From contig NZ_CP073104.1 of the NCBI RefSeq assembly GCF_018138145.1, forward strand, positions 5,919,001 through 5,983,000: a DNA stretch of 64,000 bases. Direction: 5' to 3'. Position 1 is the first letter of the stretch; the number at the start of each line of letters is the position of its first letter. The position numbers were made by a program, and so were the translations under genes. Under the pieces are notes generated by a model. It worked only from the letters and a program-made list of their open reading frames with translations. It searched no databases and was not told the DNA's origin. Positions 19,274-28,060 of this stretch are shown here, in pieces. The DNA comes from Pseudomonas sp. SCA2728.1_7 (GTDB lineage: Bacteria; Pseudomonadota; Gammaproteobacteria; Pseudomonadales; Pseudomonadaceae).

Positions 19274-19615
19274 CTACTGACCGGAGCCTTCGGAACCGGA
19301 GCCACCGGTGGTGGTTTTCGAGCCGATGCCGGGGCCAGCATTGTCTGGCGTTGCGGGGGCATCGGGGGTGTTCATGCCGCCCTGACGGCCCGGATCACTG
19401 CCCTGAGTGCGCGGATCGGTACCGGTCGCAGGAGGCTGATTGATCAAAGGCACGCCGGAGCCATCGGTATTCATGCCGGGGGCACTGTTGATGGCGGGGG
19501 CGCGTGGCGGGGTCGGGTCGGTAGGGCCAGTGCCCGCTGCGGTGGCGGATGCGGCGAACACCGCAGGGCAGAGCAGGGCGCTGAATACGAAAGCGGTCAA
19601 CCTTGACGGGATCAT
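19274..19615 (-). CDS. Small secreted Pro/Gly-rich protein
   Basis: This 113-residue protein has a clear Sec signal peptide (MIPSRLTAFVFSALLCPAVFAA) and a low-complexity mature part rich in Pro, Gly, Thr and Asn. Repeated themes are GMNTDGSG, GGMNTPDAP and GSDPGRQGG. No domain is recognised. It should be periplasmic or surface-exposed and disordered. The frame is supported by the signal peptide and by typical codon use; function is unknown. Confidence 0.65.
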   Translation of the reverse strand: MIPSRLTAFVFSALLCPAVFAASATAAGTGPTDPTPPRAPAINSAPGMNTDGSGVPLINQPPATGTDPRTQGSDPGRQGGMNTPDAPATPDNAGPGIGSKTTTGGSGSEGSGQ

Positions 19616-19697
19616 AGGGCGTCTCCAGTGATTGGAATCCTTACCTGTCGTTGGTCTGCCCTGTGATCGGATTGGTGCCTGATCAGCGACGAACGGT

Positions 19698-20894
19698 CTA
19701 GGTTGCCTGCGCGGCTTTCAGACTGATCCGCCGCCAGAGCAAACGGCCCAGGGTAATCAACCAGTTGGCCAACGCGACGATCAAAACCGTCAAAAGCAGC
19801 GTGCTCATGCCGTGCTCAACGATGATTTTCCCGGCCAGCAACGGGAAACCAAACACACCGATAAAGTACGCAAGACTGAACAGCAACAAGGCCTGTGACG
19901 TGGTGCCGGCCGGTGCTTCGTTGGCCGCCAAACCGTTGATCACCGAATAGGTCAGGCCATAACCGACGCCGAGCATCACCGCTGCCAGCAGATAACTGAA
20001 GCCGCTGTGCACGCCGAACGCGAACAGCGCAATCGAAGCCAGCATCAGTCCGGACAACAGACACGACGCGCGCAGCGGATCACGTTTGACCACATAACCT
20101 GCGATCAACATCCGGCTGCTGATGGCCGCCCCCATGAAACCCAGAAAGAACAGTGAGTAATCCAGCGAGCGGGCGGTGGCATAGCTGGTCTGGAAACTCG
20201 ACAGACCACCGAACACGCATCCGCCGAGACCGACCATGATGATCGGGAACAGTGCGCGCGAGCCGAGCACTTGGGTGGTCGCTCGCCAAGTGATTCTTGC
20301 GGCCGAGGTTACTTGCGTGCTTTTCAATCGAGCCCCGAGTTGCCAGAACAACAGCACGCCAACCAGGCTCGCCAGTGCCGCCAGATAAAACGCCGAGGTC
20401 ACCGGCAAACCCACTGCACTCGCCGCACGACCTAGCAACGGGCCGCTGCCGATGCCGGTCATCATGCTGCCCGACAACAGCGCGAAGTATTTCGCTCGTT
20501 GCGCCGGCGTCACCAGACTGGCGACGATGATCGGCCCCAACGTATAGAAAACGCCCCAACCCAATCCCAACAGCAAGCCGAAAAACAACAGCAGATGACC
20601 GAACCCCTGCGTCAGCGCAAAGCCCAGACTCGCCACCACCAGCAACAGCCCGAACAACGCAATCGAACGCGCCGCCCCGAGCCAGTCCGACAAATGCCCG
20701 GACACCAGTACCGCGACAAACGTACTGAGCATCGCCGCCGAAATCACACTGCCGGCATCGTGTTCATTGCCACCGCGAGAAGCGATCAGCAGCGACAACA
20801 AAAACGTCGAGCCATAGGACAGCGACAGCAGATAACTGGCGAGACAGAACAGGCCGAACAGCTTGCCTGAAACCTTGGGTGTTGCTGGTGACAT
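19698..20894 (-). CDS. MFS transporter
   Basis: This 398-residue major facilitator superfamily protein has about 12 hydrophobic helices. It has the loop 2-3 motif GHLSDWLGAARSIALFG, a degenerate version of the MFS signature. It ends with an Arg-rich cytoplasmic tail. The substrate is not evident, and no regulator or pathway gene lies beside it. It could be an exporter of the drug/sugar type. The ATG at 20894 begins MSPATPKVSGKLFGLF, a normal short cytoplasmic N-terminus. Confidence 0.85.
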   Translation of the reverse strand: MSPATPKVSGKLFGLFCLASYLLSLSYGSTFLLSLLIASRGGNEHDAGSVISAAMLSTFVAVLVSGHLSDWLGAARSIALFGLLLVVASLGFALTQGFGHLLLFFGLLLGLGWGVFYTLGPIIVASLVTPAQRAKYFALLSGSMMTGIGSGPLLGRAASAVGLPVTSAFYLAALASLVGVLLFWQLGARLKSTQVTSAARITWRATTQVLGSRALFPIIMVGLGGCVFGGLSSFQTSYATARSLDYSLFFLGFMGAAISSRMLIAGYVVKRDPLRASCLLSGLMLASIALFAFGVHSGFSYLLAAVMLGVGYGLTYSVINGLAANEAPAGTTSQALLLFSLAYFIGVFGFPLLAGKIIVEHGMSTLLLTVLIVALANWLITLGRLLWRRISLKAAQAT

Positions 20895-21004
20895 GACGCG
20901 GTTCCTTGACCGGAAAAATTCAGCGGCATCTGTTTAACACGCCCGTCGCCCAACTTAGGTCTGAGGTTAGCGACGTCAGGATTGCTGTGCGCCGGAGTAA
21001 CGTA

Positions 21005-21658
21005 TCAGGCGATACCGATCTCTTCCTTGAACTGCTCCATGAAGCCCTTCAGACGATGATGACGGACCTGCGCCAGACGCTGGCCGGCGGCAGTCTGGAA
21101 ACCGTCGGCGAGGTGCAGCAGTTTGGTCTGGAAATGATCGAGGCAAAACCGCTTGTCGTCGTAGTCGCGTTGTTTCGCTTCGGGATCCTGCGGGTCGTAC
21201 AGCGCCGAGCCCATGCGCCCGGCAATGTAGAAGGTACGGGCGACGCCGAGCATGCCCAGTGAGTCGAGGCGGTCGGCGTCCTGGACGATTTTCGCTTCGA
21301 GGGTGAGCGGAGTGAGGTTGGCGGAAAAACTATGGGCTTCGATGGCGTGGGCGACGGCCATGATTTTTTCTTCCGGCCAGTTCAGATCGGCCAGCACTGA
21401 CGAAGCTTTATCTGCCGCCAGCCGCGAAGCCTGCGAACGCAGCGGTGAATTCTTCTCGACGGCCACGCAATCGTGCAAGAGCACGGCGGCCAGCAGCACC
21501 TCAAGATCTCCACCTTCTTCTTCATGCAACGTACGCACGTTGTGCCAGACCCGTTGCAGGTGGGCGAGGTCGTGGGCGCCGTCGTCGGACGGCTCCAGGG
21601 CGTGGGGCAGTAACTCTGCTGCCAGTGCCGCCACGGGTGTAAAAAACTCAAGGTTCAT
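21005..21658 (-). CDS. HD domain phosphohydrolase (YedJ-like)
   Basis: This 217-residue HD-superfamily metal-dependent phosphohydrolase has the metal ligands visible as HDLAHLQRVW near residue 31, LLHDC (the HD pair) near residue 58 and DADRLDSLG near residue 126. The architecture resembles the YedJ/PA-family predicted hydrolases of unknown substrate, possibly nucleotides. The ATG at 21658 with an AAGGA site is preferred to a longer frame that runs through a REPIN. The gene is single and transcribed away from the acetyltransferase gene. Confidence 0.87.
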   Translation of the reverse strand: MNLEFFTPVAALAAELLPHALEPSDDGAHDLAHLQRVWHNVRTLHEEEGGDLEVLLAAVLLHDCVAVEKNSPLRSQASRLAADKASSVLADLNWPEEKIMAVAHAIEAHSFSANLTPLTLEAKIVQDADRLDSLGMLGVARTFYIAGRMGSALYDPQDPEAKQRDYDDKRFCLDHFQTKLLHLADGFQTAAGQRLAQVRHHRLKGFMEQFKEEIGIA

Positions 21659-21686
21659 AAGCATCCTTTCAGATTGTCTCAGTTCC

Positions 21687-21776
21687 TGTGGGAGCGAGCC
21701 TGCTCGCGAATGCTGTCTGTCAATCAACAATGCAGGTGACTGAAAGGACGCCTTCGCGAGCAGGCTCGCTCCCACA
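21687..21776. repeat. REPIN, GGGAGCGAGCC subtype
   Basis: Outward arms (TGTGGGAGCGAGCC at left, its complement at right) lie around a 40-nt centre in the leader region of the HD gene. It sits between two divergent genes, an unusual place for an element that normally follows genes. Confidence 0.9.
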
Positions 21777-21885
21777 GGGAACTGCAGTGTTTGCAACATT
21801 GCGCAGGGTAGTGTGTGTTTTGCCATGTGACGAGCGCCGCTCACCACCTTAGTATGGCGTTTTCCTCTTCCGACAAGGCCCGTCC

Positions 21886-22365
21886 ATGACGATCGAAATC
21901 CGCCCGGCGACCCCCAGCGATGCCCCGCAAATCCTCGCCTTCATTACTGAACTCGCCGATTTCGAAAAGGCCCGCCACGAAGTCATCGCCAGCGTTGCCG
22001 ACATCGAACGCAGCCTGTTCGGCGAAGGCGCCACCGCTCACGGTCTGATTTGCCTGCGCGATGGACTGCCGATCGGTTTCGCAGTGTTCTTCTTCAGCTA
22101 CTCGACCTGGCTGGGCAGCAACTGCCTGTACCTCGAAGACCTCTACATTACCCCCGAACAACGCGGCGGCGGTGCTGGCAAAACCCTGTTGCGCCATCTG
22201 GCAAAAATTGCCTGCGACAACGACTGCGGCCGCTTCGAATGGAGCGTGCTTGACTGGAACACCCCGGCGATCGAATTCTACAAATCCCTCGGCGCGCAAC
22301 CTCAGGAAGAGTGGGTGCGCTACCGCATGGATGGCCAGGTCCTGCGGGAGTTTGCCGAAGGCTGA
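21886..22365 (+). CDS. GNAT family N-acetyltransferase
   Basis: This 159-residue GCN5-related acetyltransferase transfers acetyl from acetyl-CoA to an amine. The acetyl-CoA loop is visible as YITPEQRGGGAGKTLLRHL at about residues 88-106, followed by the C-terminal WSVLDWNTPAIEFYKSLGA and EEWVRYRM. The pattern, with LEDLYITPEQRG, resembles the diamine acetyltransferase-like group. The substrate is not determined. The start ATG 21886 gives MTIEIRPATPSDAPQI, a standard GNAT beginning. Confidence 0.92.
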   Translation: MTIEIRPATPSDAPQILAFITELADFEKARHEVIASVADIERSLFGEGATAHGLICLRDGLPIGFAVFFFSYSTWLGSNCLYLEDLYITPEQRGGGAGKTLLRHLAKIACDNDCGRFEWSVLDWNTPAIEFYKSLGAQPQEEWVRYRMDGQVLREFAEG

Positions 22366-22524
22366 TCGTAACGATGGCAATACAATGCTAATTCGATTGT
22401 CGCCAGCGCTCTAGTCCGGCATTCTACGCGCCATTTTTGCGCGCTCACGGACGACACCTGCAATGCCTCTGGCACAACTTCTCCACGCCCGTGGAACCTT
22501 CGCTGCGTCAACGAGTGACTGGCG

Positions 22525-23187
22525 ATGAGCGGACTACGGGCGTCAATGCGTCTGTATGGCCTGGTGAAAAACTCAGGCTTGAGCGACAACCCCCAGCGCC
22601 AACCGGTCGACATTCTGTGCATGACAAATCGTACGGGCGGCAGCGCCATTCGTGCGTTCGTGTCACGCCTTGATGCCGAGTTGATGACCCGCAGTGCCGG
22701 GCTCGCCGAGTACCGCGTGATACCGCTGCGCACCTTCGATCCGACGGCGTTTATCGACGCCCATCAGGGCTGGCTGACGCTGCACATTTGCTGTGGTTTC
22801 GTCGCCCCTGCCGGGCATTCGCTGCTCAAGGACGGCGGGTTGATGCCGATGGGCTGGTACGTCTATTCCGAGATCGGCCAGTGGACGGCCCAGCATCATC
22901 TCGACTTCGGCGCACAAATGGCCGAACTGCTGCAATCGACTTACGAGCGTAATCACCTGCGCAACTACAACGCCTGGCTCAACGAACTCGACGACGCCTC
23001 GCCGGCTGAACTGGCCTGGCAAACCGACGAAGCCTGGCAACACCTGCAAACCGCCGCATCACCCGACAGCCGTGAGCATTGCCACGCCCTGTTCGACCCC
23101 GTCGACAATCGCTGGCGCTTCGCCGCGACCGACATCGATATTCATCAGCCGCACCCGGAACCCCTGAAGCAAGGAGCTTTGAATTGA
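22525..23187 (+). CDS. Unknown protein upstream of PAAR gene, possible T6SS adaptor
   Basis: This protein of 220 residues (213 if the ATG at 22546 is used) has no domain I recognise. It is soluble, with a Trp- and His-rich segment around TLHICCGFVAPAGHSLL and a helical region LLQSTYERNHLRNYNAWLNEL. Its stop overlaps the TTG start of the PAAR gene by 3 nt, and the next two genes are also overlapped, so all four are probably one operon. Genes before PAAR effectors are often effector chaperones or adaptors; that is the working inference here. GC content is normal, unlike the effector genes downstream. Confidence 0.6.
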   Translation: MSGLRASMRLYGLVKNSGLSDNPQRQPVDILCMTNRTGGSAIRAFVSRLDAELMTRSAGLAEYRVIPLRTFDPTAFIDAHQGWLTLHICCGFVAPAGHSLLKDGGLMPMGWYVYSEIGQWTAQHHLDFGAQMAELLQSTYERNHLRNYNAWLNELDDASPAELAWQTDEAWQHLQTAASPDSREHCHALFDPVDNRWRFAATDIDIHQPHPEPLKQGALN

Positions 23188-23678
23188 GTGGTAAACCCGC
23201 TGCACGCGTCACCGACCCGACCGCCTGTCCATTGCCAGGCCATGGCACCAACCCGATTGCCTCCGGCTCGCCGAACGTCTTCTTCGACGGCCTCGCCGCC
23301 GCGCGCATGACCGATAAATCGGCGTGCGGCAGTCCGATTACCGGAGCCGTTTCCGGCACGGTTTTTATCAACGGCCTGAACGCGGCCACGCTCGACAGCA
23401 CCGGAGGCCACGGCAATGTCGTGGTGGGTGGCTCGGGGACGGTGATTATCGGCCAGAGTGGCGGCGGGGCAGCGTTTAGCGGATTGCTGCCGATGCCGGT
23501 GCATTTTACGGACAGGTTGCAAGTGGTTAACGAGGCGACTGGCGAGCCTATCCCCGATCATCCGTATGCGATCCAGCGAGGTGATGGGCGCATAGAACAT
23601 GGCATCACCAATGAGCAGGGCTTTACCCATATGGTGAGTTCTCACTTGGCTGAAACTATTAAATTGTTTGTAGAGTGA
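23184..23678 (+). CDS. PAAR domain T6SS spike-tip protein with C-terminal extension
   Basis: This 164-residue protein has a PAAR-repeat domain (residues about 5-95: AARVTDPTACPLPGHG, GSPNVFFDGLAAARMTDKSACG, GTVFINGLNAATLDS, GHGNVVVGGSGTVIIG). The domain caps the VgrG spike of the type VI secretion system and carries cargo. A short beta-rich extension (from FTDRLQVVNEATGEPI) probably docks the effector encoded next. The start is TTG at 23184 after AAGGAG; no suitable ATG exists between that site and the PAAR domain. It overlaps both neighbours by 3-4 nt. No other T6SS structural gene is in the window, so this is an orphan cargo island. Confidence 0.85.
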   Translation: MSGKPAARVTDPTACPLPGHGTNPIASGSPNVFFDGLAAARMTDKSACGSPITGAVSGTVFINGLNAATLDSTGGHGNVVVGGSGTVIIGQSGGGAAFSGLLPMPVHFTDRLQVVNEATGEPIPDHPYAIQRGDGRIEHGITNEQGFTHMVSSHLAETIKLFVE

Positions 23679-24418
23679 TCGAAATGGAAGTCGAAAATCC
23701 TGCACTCAGAGACTGCAAAACTGAAGTGGCTGGTCATGAGTTGACCTGCAAGACTGACCAGAGCGTCAAGCAAGTTACTGTCAAAGTGAAAAAGGTAGCC
23801 GTTTTCTTTATTGGCGGTGCTGGGGATAAAGAGGAGTATTATCAGAATGAACCTCCTCATCATAACGTGCAAAATGCGTGGAATCAGTTGTCGAACAGAC
23901 TGTCTCCGGAACAAAAGCTCGACGTTAATTTGCCTTATATAAGCTATAAGGATGTTCGCGGTGAGAAGGATATCGAGAAGTATGTAATACGCCCGTTAAA
24001 AGGTGATAAGACGGTTTATCTTGTGATTGTTGGTCATAGCCTTGGGGGGTGGAATGGTGCACATTTGACCTCGATTTTGAAAGAGCGAGGTTATACAGTC
24101 AAGATGTTGGTAACACTCGATCCTGTTGGCGGTGGTACAGGTGTATGGATGTTCTCTGATATCTATTTTACGACGCCAAAGCCCGTGGCAGATTACTGGA
24201 TAAATATATTGGCATCCCCCAAGGAAAAAGACGATTCAGATACTGTTGCCAGTTTGGGAGAGCGCTGGATCATGACATCTGGACCGAATATAAATGAGGC
24301 GGTCAGTGCGAATCACCGGCAAGCAGGTATGCTGTTCGCCTCCAAACTTCAAAGTGGAAAGTCTGCGTGCGATATAGTTTATGAGCGAGTGACTCAATAT
24401 TTGGAATCGAAAAAATGA
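23675..24418 (+). CDS. Predicted T6SS lipase effector (alpha/beta hydrolase, GHSLGG)
   Basis: This protein of about 247 residues has an alpha/beta-hydrolase core. The nucleophile elbow GHSLGG follows the strand VYLVIVGHS, a probable catalytic Asp lies in LVTLDPVGGG, and a candidate His in SANHRQAG, which completes a Ser-Asp-His triad in order. The GHSLGG elbow is found in Tle phospholipase effectors. The GTG start at 23675 overlaps the PAAR stop by 4 nt; an ATG at 23684 is possible. The coding sequence is visibly AT-richer than its surroundings, a sign of horizontal transfer. A lipoprotein gene overlapping its end is the likely immunity factor. Which Tle family it belongs to is unclear. Confidence 0.78.
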   Translation: MIEMEVENPALRDCKTEVAGHELTCKTDQSVKQVTVKVKKVAVFFIGGAGDKEEYYQNEPPHHNVQNAWNQLSNRLSPEQKLDVNLPYISYKDVRGEKDIEKYVIRPLKGDKTVYLVIVGHSLGGWNGAHLTSILKERGYTVKMLVTLDPVGGGTGVWMFSDIYFTTPKPVADYWINILASPKEKDDSDTVASLGERWIMTSGPNINEAVSANHRQAGMLFASKLQSGKSACDIVYERVTQYLESKK

Positions 24419-24945
24419 TACGACTATTTATTCTGCTGACGATGCTTCTATGTAGTTCTTGTGCCAAGCGGCCGATTCTTCCTGATACCGAGATTGAATT
24501 CATTTCTGTCGCTACAGGGGGCGATAGTTTGTCTTGGAATGTTCGCTTTAGTTCGAAGACCGATGTGTTGAATTTTTTTAAGGATGCGACGGGAGAAACA
24601 CAGTTGGGTGAAACATTGTTTTGCTCTCTGGATAAAGAGCTTGAATTTGAAAACTCCGATAAATTGACCAATTATTTTGTTGGTAATCTTGTTGAGGTTG
24701 ACGCCGATAAGTCTGGTTTAGACCATATTTATACGTCTAGATTGTCCGCAGTGAGAAAGGAGGATGAGGGCGTTTCAAATGTTTTCATGAGCGCGGAAGA
24801 ACTGCTGGCATTATTAAATGAACGTAACGCCGTCTCTTGCAGAGTGTTTACCTCAGCTTACTCATTCGGGGGATACTATTCGAAGTCAATGCTGATTCCA
24901 GCAACTGACCTCGTACACGTCATTGAACAGCAGCGCGTGCAATGA
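24415..24945 (+). CDS. Lipoprotein, probable immunity protein to the lipase effector
   Basis: This 176-residue lipoprotein has signal peptide MIRLFILLTMLLCSSC with a lipobox (CSSC, C16). Its ATG overlaps the lipase stop by 4 nt, and it shares that gene's AT-rich composition. No domain is recognised. T6SS phospholipase effectors act in the periplasm and are matched by periplasmic or lipoprotein immunity proteins (Tli), so immunity is the natural inference from order and localisation. The island ends here, just before the dgoK promoter. Confidence 0.72.
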   Translation: MIRLFILLTMLLCSSCAKRPILPDTEIEFISVATGGDSLSWNVRFSSKTDVLNFFKDATGETQLGETLFCSLDKELEFENSDKLTNYFVGNLVEVDADKSGLDHIYTSRLSAVRKEDEGVSNVFMSAEELLALLNERNAVSCRVFTSAYSFGGYYSKSMLIPATDLVHVIEQQRVQ

Positions 24946-24952
24946 TTGCTTT

Positions 24953-25012
24953 ATCCCATAATGTGGGATGCAAAATTACATATTGAGATTTAGCGCCTGA
25001 GAGGTCTATAGT
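24953..25012 (+). promoter_or_regulatory. dgoK operon promoter with ATCCCA-N5-TGGGAT dyad
   Basis: The dyad at 24953-24969 is followed by TTGAGA (24983-24988) and TATAGT (25007-25012) with an 18-nt spacer. The layout matches base for base the promoter at 9067-9126, including GATGCAAAATTA between dyad and -35. The downstream leader AACAAAACAGGTGAAG is also shared. Confidence 0.78.
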
Positions 25013-25050
25013 CCGTCGCACTCACTGCCAAAAACAAAACAGGTGAAGCG

Positions 25051-26040
25051 ATGCTGGCGCAATTGATCGCGCTCGACTGGGGGACGACCTCATTACGTGC
25101 TTACAAACTCGCGGCGGGTGGTGTGGTGCTGGAGCAGCGCGCGCTGTCGTCCGGGATCATGCAACTGCCGAAGACTCCGCGAGTCATCAACGGTCGCGAA
25201 TGCGCCGATGGTTTTGAACTGGCCTTCGACGAGGCATGCGGCGACTGGCTCGATGCGCAGCCTGATCTGCCGGTGATTGCCTGCGGCATGGTCGGCAGTG
25301 CGCAGGGCTGGCGTGAAGCGGCCTACTGCGAGACGCCGGCGAACGTCGCCAATCTCGGAAACTCCCTACAAACAGTTGTCAGTCTGCGCGGCACCCGCGT
25401 GCATATCGTGCCGGGTGTGATTCAGCGTTCGCGTCTGCCGAACGTGATGCGCGGCGAAGAAACCCAAGTGCTCGGCGTGTTGCAGAATCTGCCGATTGAG
25501 GCGGGTGCTGATCTGTTGATCGGCCTGCCGGGCAGCCACTCGAAATGGGTCGACGTGGTCGATGGCTGCATCACTCATTTCGATACCTTCATGACCGGCG
25601 AAGTATTCGCCGTGCTCAGTGAGCACAGCATCCTCGGCCGGACCCTGAAGCAAGGCGCGATGTTCGATGCTCTGGCATTTGACCGTGGTGCGCAGGTTGC
25701 TCTGTCGGCGGACGGCGAACTCGGTGTGCTGTCGACGTTGTTCAGCGCCCGAACCCTGGGCTTGACCGGCGAACTCAGCCCGACCGAGCAGGCGGATTAT
25801 CTGTCCGGCCTGATGATCGGCCATGAACTGGCGGCGCTCGCCACGGTTCAGCGCCGTCGCCGCAACAATCCGAATCTTCCTTCGATCATCCTCATCGGCA
25901 ACGCGCAACTCTGTGCGCGCTACAGCCGTGCCCTCGATGCCTGCGGGTTCGCCAACGTGACGCTGGCCGAACAGGCCACCGAGCGTGGCCTGTGGCAACT
26001 GGCGCTGGCCGCCGGACTGATTGATTCCTCATCCCGTTAA
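25051..26040 (+). CDS. dgoK: 2-dehydro-3-deoxygalactonokinase
   Basis: DgoK phosphorylates 2-dehydro-3-deoxy-D-galactonate with ATP to the 6-phosphate, the second step of galactonate degradation in the cytosol. The 329-residue length is somewhat longer than E. coli DgoK. Family features are the N-terminal phosphate-binding IALDWGTTSLRAYKL, CGMVGSAQGW, the GLPGSHSKWV motif and the C-terminal IILIGNAQLCARY. The ATG at 25051 follows AGGTGAAGCG. It is first in the dgoK-dgoA-dgoD operon under the promoter shared with the SDR operon. Confidence 0.93.
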   Translation: MLAQLIALDWGTTSLRAYKLAAGGVVLEQRALSSGIMQLPKTPRVINGRECADGFELAFDEACGDWLDAQPDLPVIACGMVGSAQGWREAAYCETPANVANLGNSLQTVVSLRGTRVHIVPGVIQRSRLPNVMRGEETQVLGVLQNLPIEAGADLLIGLPGSHSKWVDVVDGCITHFDTFMTGEVFAVLSEHSILGRTLKQGAMFDALAFDRGAQVALSADGELGVLSTLFSARTLGLTGELSPTEQADYLSGLMIGHELAALATVQRRRRNNPNLPSIILIGNAQLCARYSRALDACGFANVTLAEQATERGLWQLALAAGLIDSSSR

Positions 26041-26059
26041 CCCTGACTGGAGGCCTGAC

Positions 26060-26680
26060 ATGCTCAAGCAAGCACTGGCGCAAAACGGTCTGATCGCGAT
26101 CCTGCGGGGCCTGCATCCGCAGGAAGCCGCCGCTGTCGGAGAAGTCCTGTATGCGGCCGGATTTCGCGTCATCGAAGTACCGCTCAATTCCCCTTCGCCG
26201 TACGAAAGTATCCGCATCCTGCGCAAGACCTTGCCCGCCGATTGCCTGATCGGTGCCGGCACGGTGCTGACGCCGGAACAGGTCGGGTTGGTGAAAGAAG
26301 CCGGCGGCCAAGTGATCGTCATGCCGCACAGCGACGCCAAGGTGTTACGCGCAGCAAAAGCGGCGGGGCTGTACTTATCGCCGGGTGTCGCCACGCCGAC
26401 CGAAGCCTTCGCGGCGCTGGAGGAGGGCGCGGACATTCTCAAGCTGTTCCCGGCCGAGCAGATGGGCCCGGCGGTCGTCAAAGCCTGGCTCGCAGTGTTG
26501 CCGGCGGGGACGGTGCTGGCGCCGGTCGGCGGCATCACGCCGGACAACATGCAGGCGTTTATCGACGCAGGCGTGAAAGGTTTCGGCCTCGGTTCCGGGC
26601 TGTTCAAACCGGGCATGACGCCGGAGCAGGTGGCAGTGAATGCCAAGGCCTACGTGGCTGCGTGGAAGGCGCTTCGCTAA
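26060..26680 (+). CDS. dgoA: 2-dehydro-3-deoxy-6-phosphogalactonate aldolase
   Basis: This class I aldolase of the KDPG/KDPGal family splits 2-dehydro-3-deoxy-6-phospho-D-galactonate into pyruvate and glyceraldehyde 3-phosphate. It has 206 residues, the usual length. Motifs are LIAILRGLHPQEA, with the active-site Glu in RVIEVPLNSP, GAGTVL, SPGVATPTEAF and the Schiff-base Lys in DILKLFPAEQMGP. The ATG at 26060 has GGAGG upstream; the longer frame starts inside dgoK. It lies 19 nt after dgoK. Confidence 0.94.
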   Translation: MLKQALAQNGLIAILRGLHPQEAAAVGEVLYAAGFRVIEVPLNSPSPYESIRILRKTLPADCLIGAGTVLTPEQVGLVKEAGGQVIVMPHSDAKVLRAAKAAGLYLSPGVATPTEAFAALEEGADILKLFPAEQMGPAVVKAWLAVLPAGTVLAPVGGITPDNMQAFIDAGVKGFGLGSGLFKPGMTPEQVAVNAKAYVAAWKALR

Positions 26681-26741
26681 GACTTTCTGGCGCTGCGTGC
26701 GCTGCATCTAATAAGAGCTGCATTTACAAAAGAGAGCAGAG

Positions 26742-27890
26742 ATGAAAATCACCAAACTCACGACCTTCATTGTCCCGCCGCGCTGGTGTTTCCTCAAGGT
26801 CGAAACCGACGAGGGCGTCACCGGTTGGGGCGAGCCCGTGGTCGAGGGCCGCGCGCACACCGTGGCCGCTGCCGTCGAAGAATTGTCCGACTACCTGATC
26901 GGCAAAGACCCACGCAATATCGAAGACATCTGGACCGTGCTCTATCGCGGCGGCTTCTACCGTGGCGGCGCGATTCACATGAGTGCGCTGGCCGGCATCG
27001 ATCAGGCGTTGTGGGACATCAAGGGCAAGGCCCTCGGCGTGTCGGTGAGTGATCTGCTCGGTGGTCAGGTGCGTGACAAGATTCGCGTGTATTCGTGGAT
27101 TGGCGGCGACCGACCGGCCGATACCGCGCGTGCGGCGCAAGAGGCGGTGAGCCGTGGTTTCACTGCGGTGAAAATGAACGGCACCGAAGAGCTGCAATTT
27201 CTCGATACCTTTGAAAAAGTCGATCTGGCGCTGGCCAACGTCGCCGCCGTGCGTGACGCGGTCGGGCCGAACGTCGGTATCGGCGTCGACTTTCATGGCC
27301 GCGTGCACAAGCCGATGGCCAAGGTGCTGATGAAGGAACTCGACCCGTACAAACTGATGTTTATCGAAGAGCCGGTGCTCAGCGAAAACTACGAAGCGCT
27401 GAAAGAGCTGGCGCCGTTGACCAGCACACCGATTGCCCTCGGCGAGCGGCTGTTCTCGCGTTGGGACTTTAAACGCGTGTTGAGCGAAGGCTATGTCGAC
27501 ATCATCCAGCCGGATGCTTCCCATGCCGGCGGAATCACCGAAACCCGCAAGATCGCCAACATGGCCGAGGCCTACGACGTCGCGCTGGCCCTGCATTGCC
27601 CGCTGGGGCCGATTGCGCTGGCGGCGTGTTTGCAATTGGACGCGGTTTGTTACAACGCGTTTATCCAGGAGCAGAGCCTGGGCATCCATTACAACGAGAG
27701 CAACGATTTGCTCGACTACGTGAAGGATCCACGGGTGTTCGATTACGACAAAGGCTTCGTGAAGATTCCGAACGGGCCGGGCCTGGGCATCGAGATCAAC
27801 GAGGAATACGTGATCGAGCGCGCGGCGGTCGGGCATCGCTGGCGCAACCCGATCTGGCGTCATGCCGATGGCAGTTTTGCCGAGTGGTGA
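26742..27890 (+). CDS. dgoD: D-galactonate dehydratase
   Basis: This enolase-superfamily enzyme dehydrates D-galactonate to 2-dehydro-3-deoxy-D-galactonate. The 382 residues equal E. coli DgoD in length. Visible signatures are [13 protein letters not shown], the VKMNG motif, the metal ligands in [11 protein letters not shown] (Asp, with the catalytic His two residues later), FIEEPV and the ALGERL Glu, plus the second catalytic His in [10 protein letters not shown]. It ends the dgoKAD set; a REPIN separates it from the transporter gene. Confidence 0.96.
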   Translation: MKITKLTTFIVPPRWCFLKVETDEGVTGWGEPVVEGRAHTVAAAVEELSDYLIGKDPRNIEDIWTVLYRGGFYRGGAIHMSALAGIDQALWDIKGKALGVSVSDLLGGQVRDKIRVYSWIGGDRPADTARAAQEAVSRGFTAVKMNGTEELQFLDTFEKVDLALANVAAVRDAVGPNVGIGVDFHGRVHKPMAKVLMKELDPYKLMFIEEPVLSENYEALKELAPLTSTPIALGERLFSRWDFKRVLSEGYVDIIQPDASHAGGITETRKIANMAEAYDVALALHCPLGPIALAACLQLDAVCYNAFIQEQSLGIHYNESNDLLDYVKDPRVFDYDKGFVKIPNGPGLGIEINEEYVIERAAVGHRWRNPIWRHADGSFAEW

Positions 27891-27917
27891 TTCCCTTCTG
27901 ATTCACCACAGTTCAAA

Positions 27918-28005
27918 TGTAGGAGTGAGCCTGCTCGCGATTCGATGTGACATCCAGAATTGATGTTACAGACAAGACGCTATCGCGAGCAGGCTCACTC
28001 CTACA
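27918..28005. repeat. REPIN, AGGAGTGAGCC subtype
   Basis: Inverted arms TGTAGGAGTGAGCC and complement surround a spacer with GATGTGACATCC. It is placed between dgoD and the MFS gene and may lower readthrough into the transporter. Confidence 0.9.
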
Positions 28006-28060
28006 GGGATTTGTGCAGGCCTCAGGCCGACCTCAATAAACATAAAAAGAGGCTCTCCCC

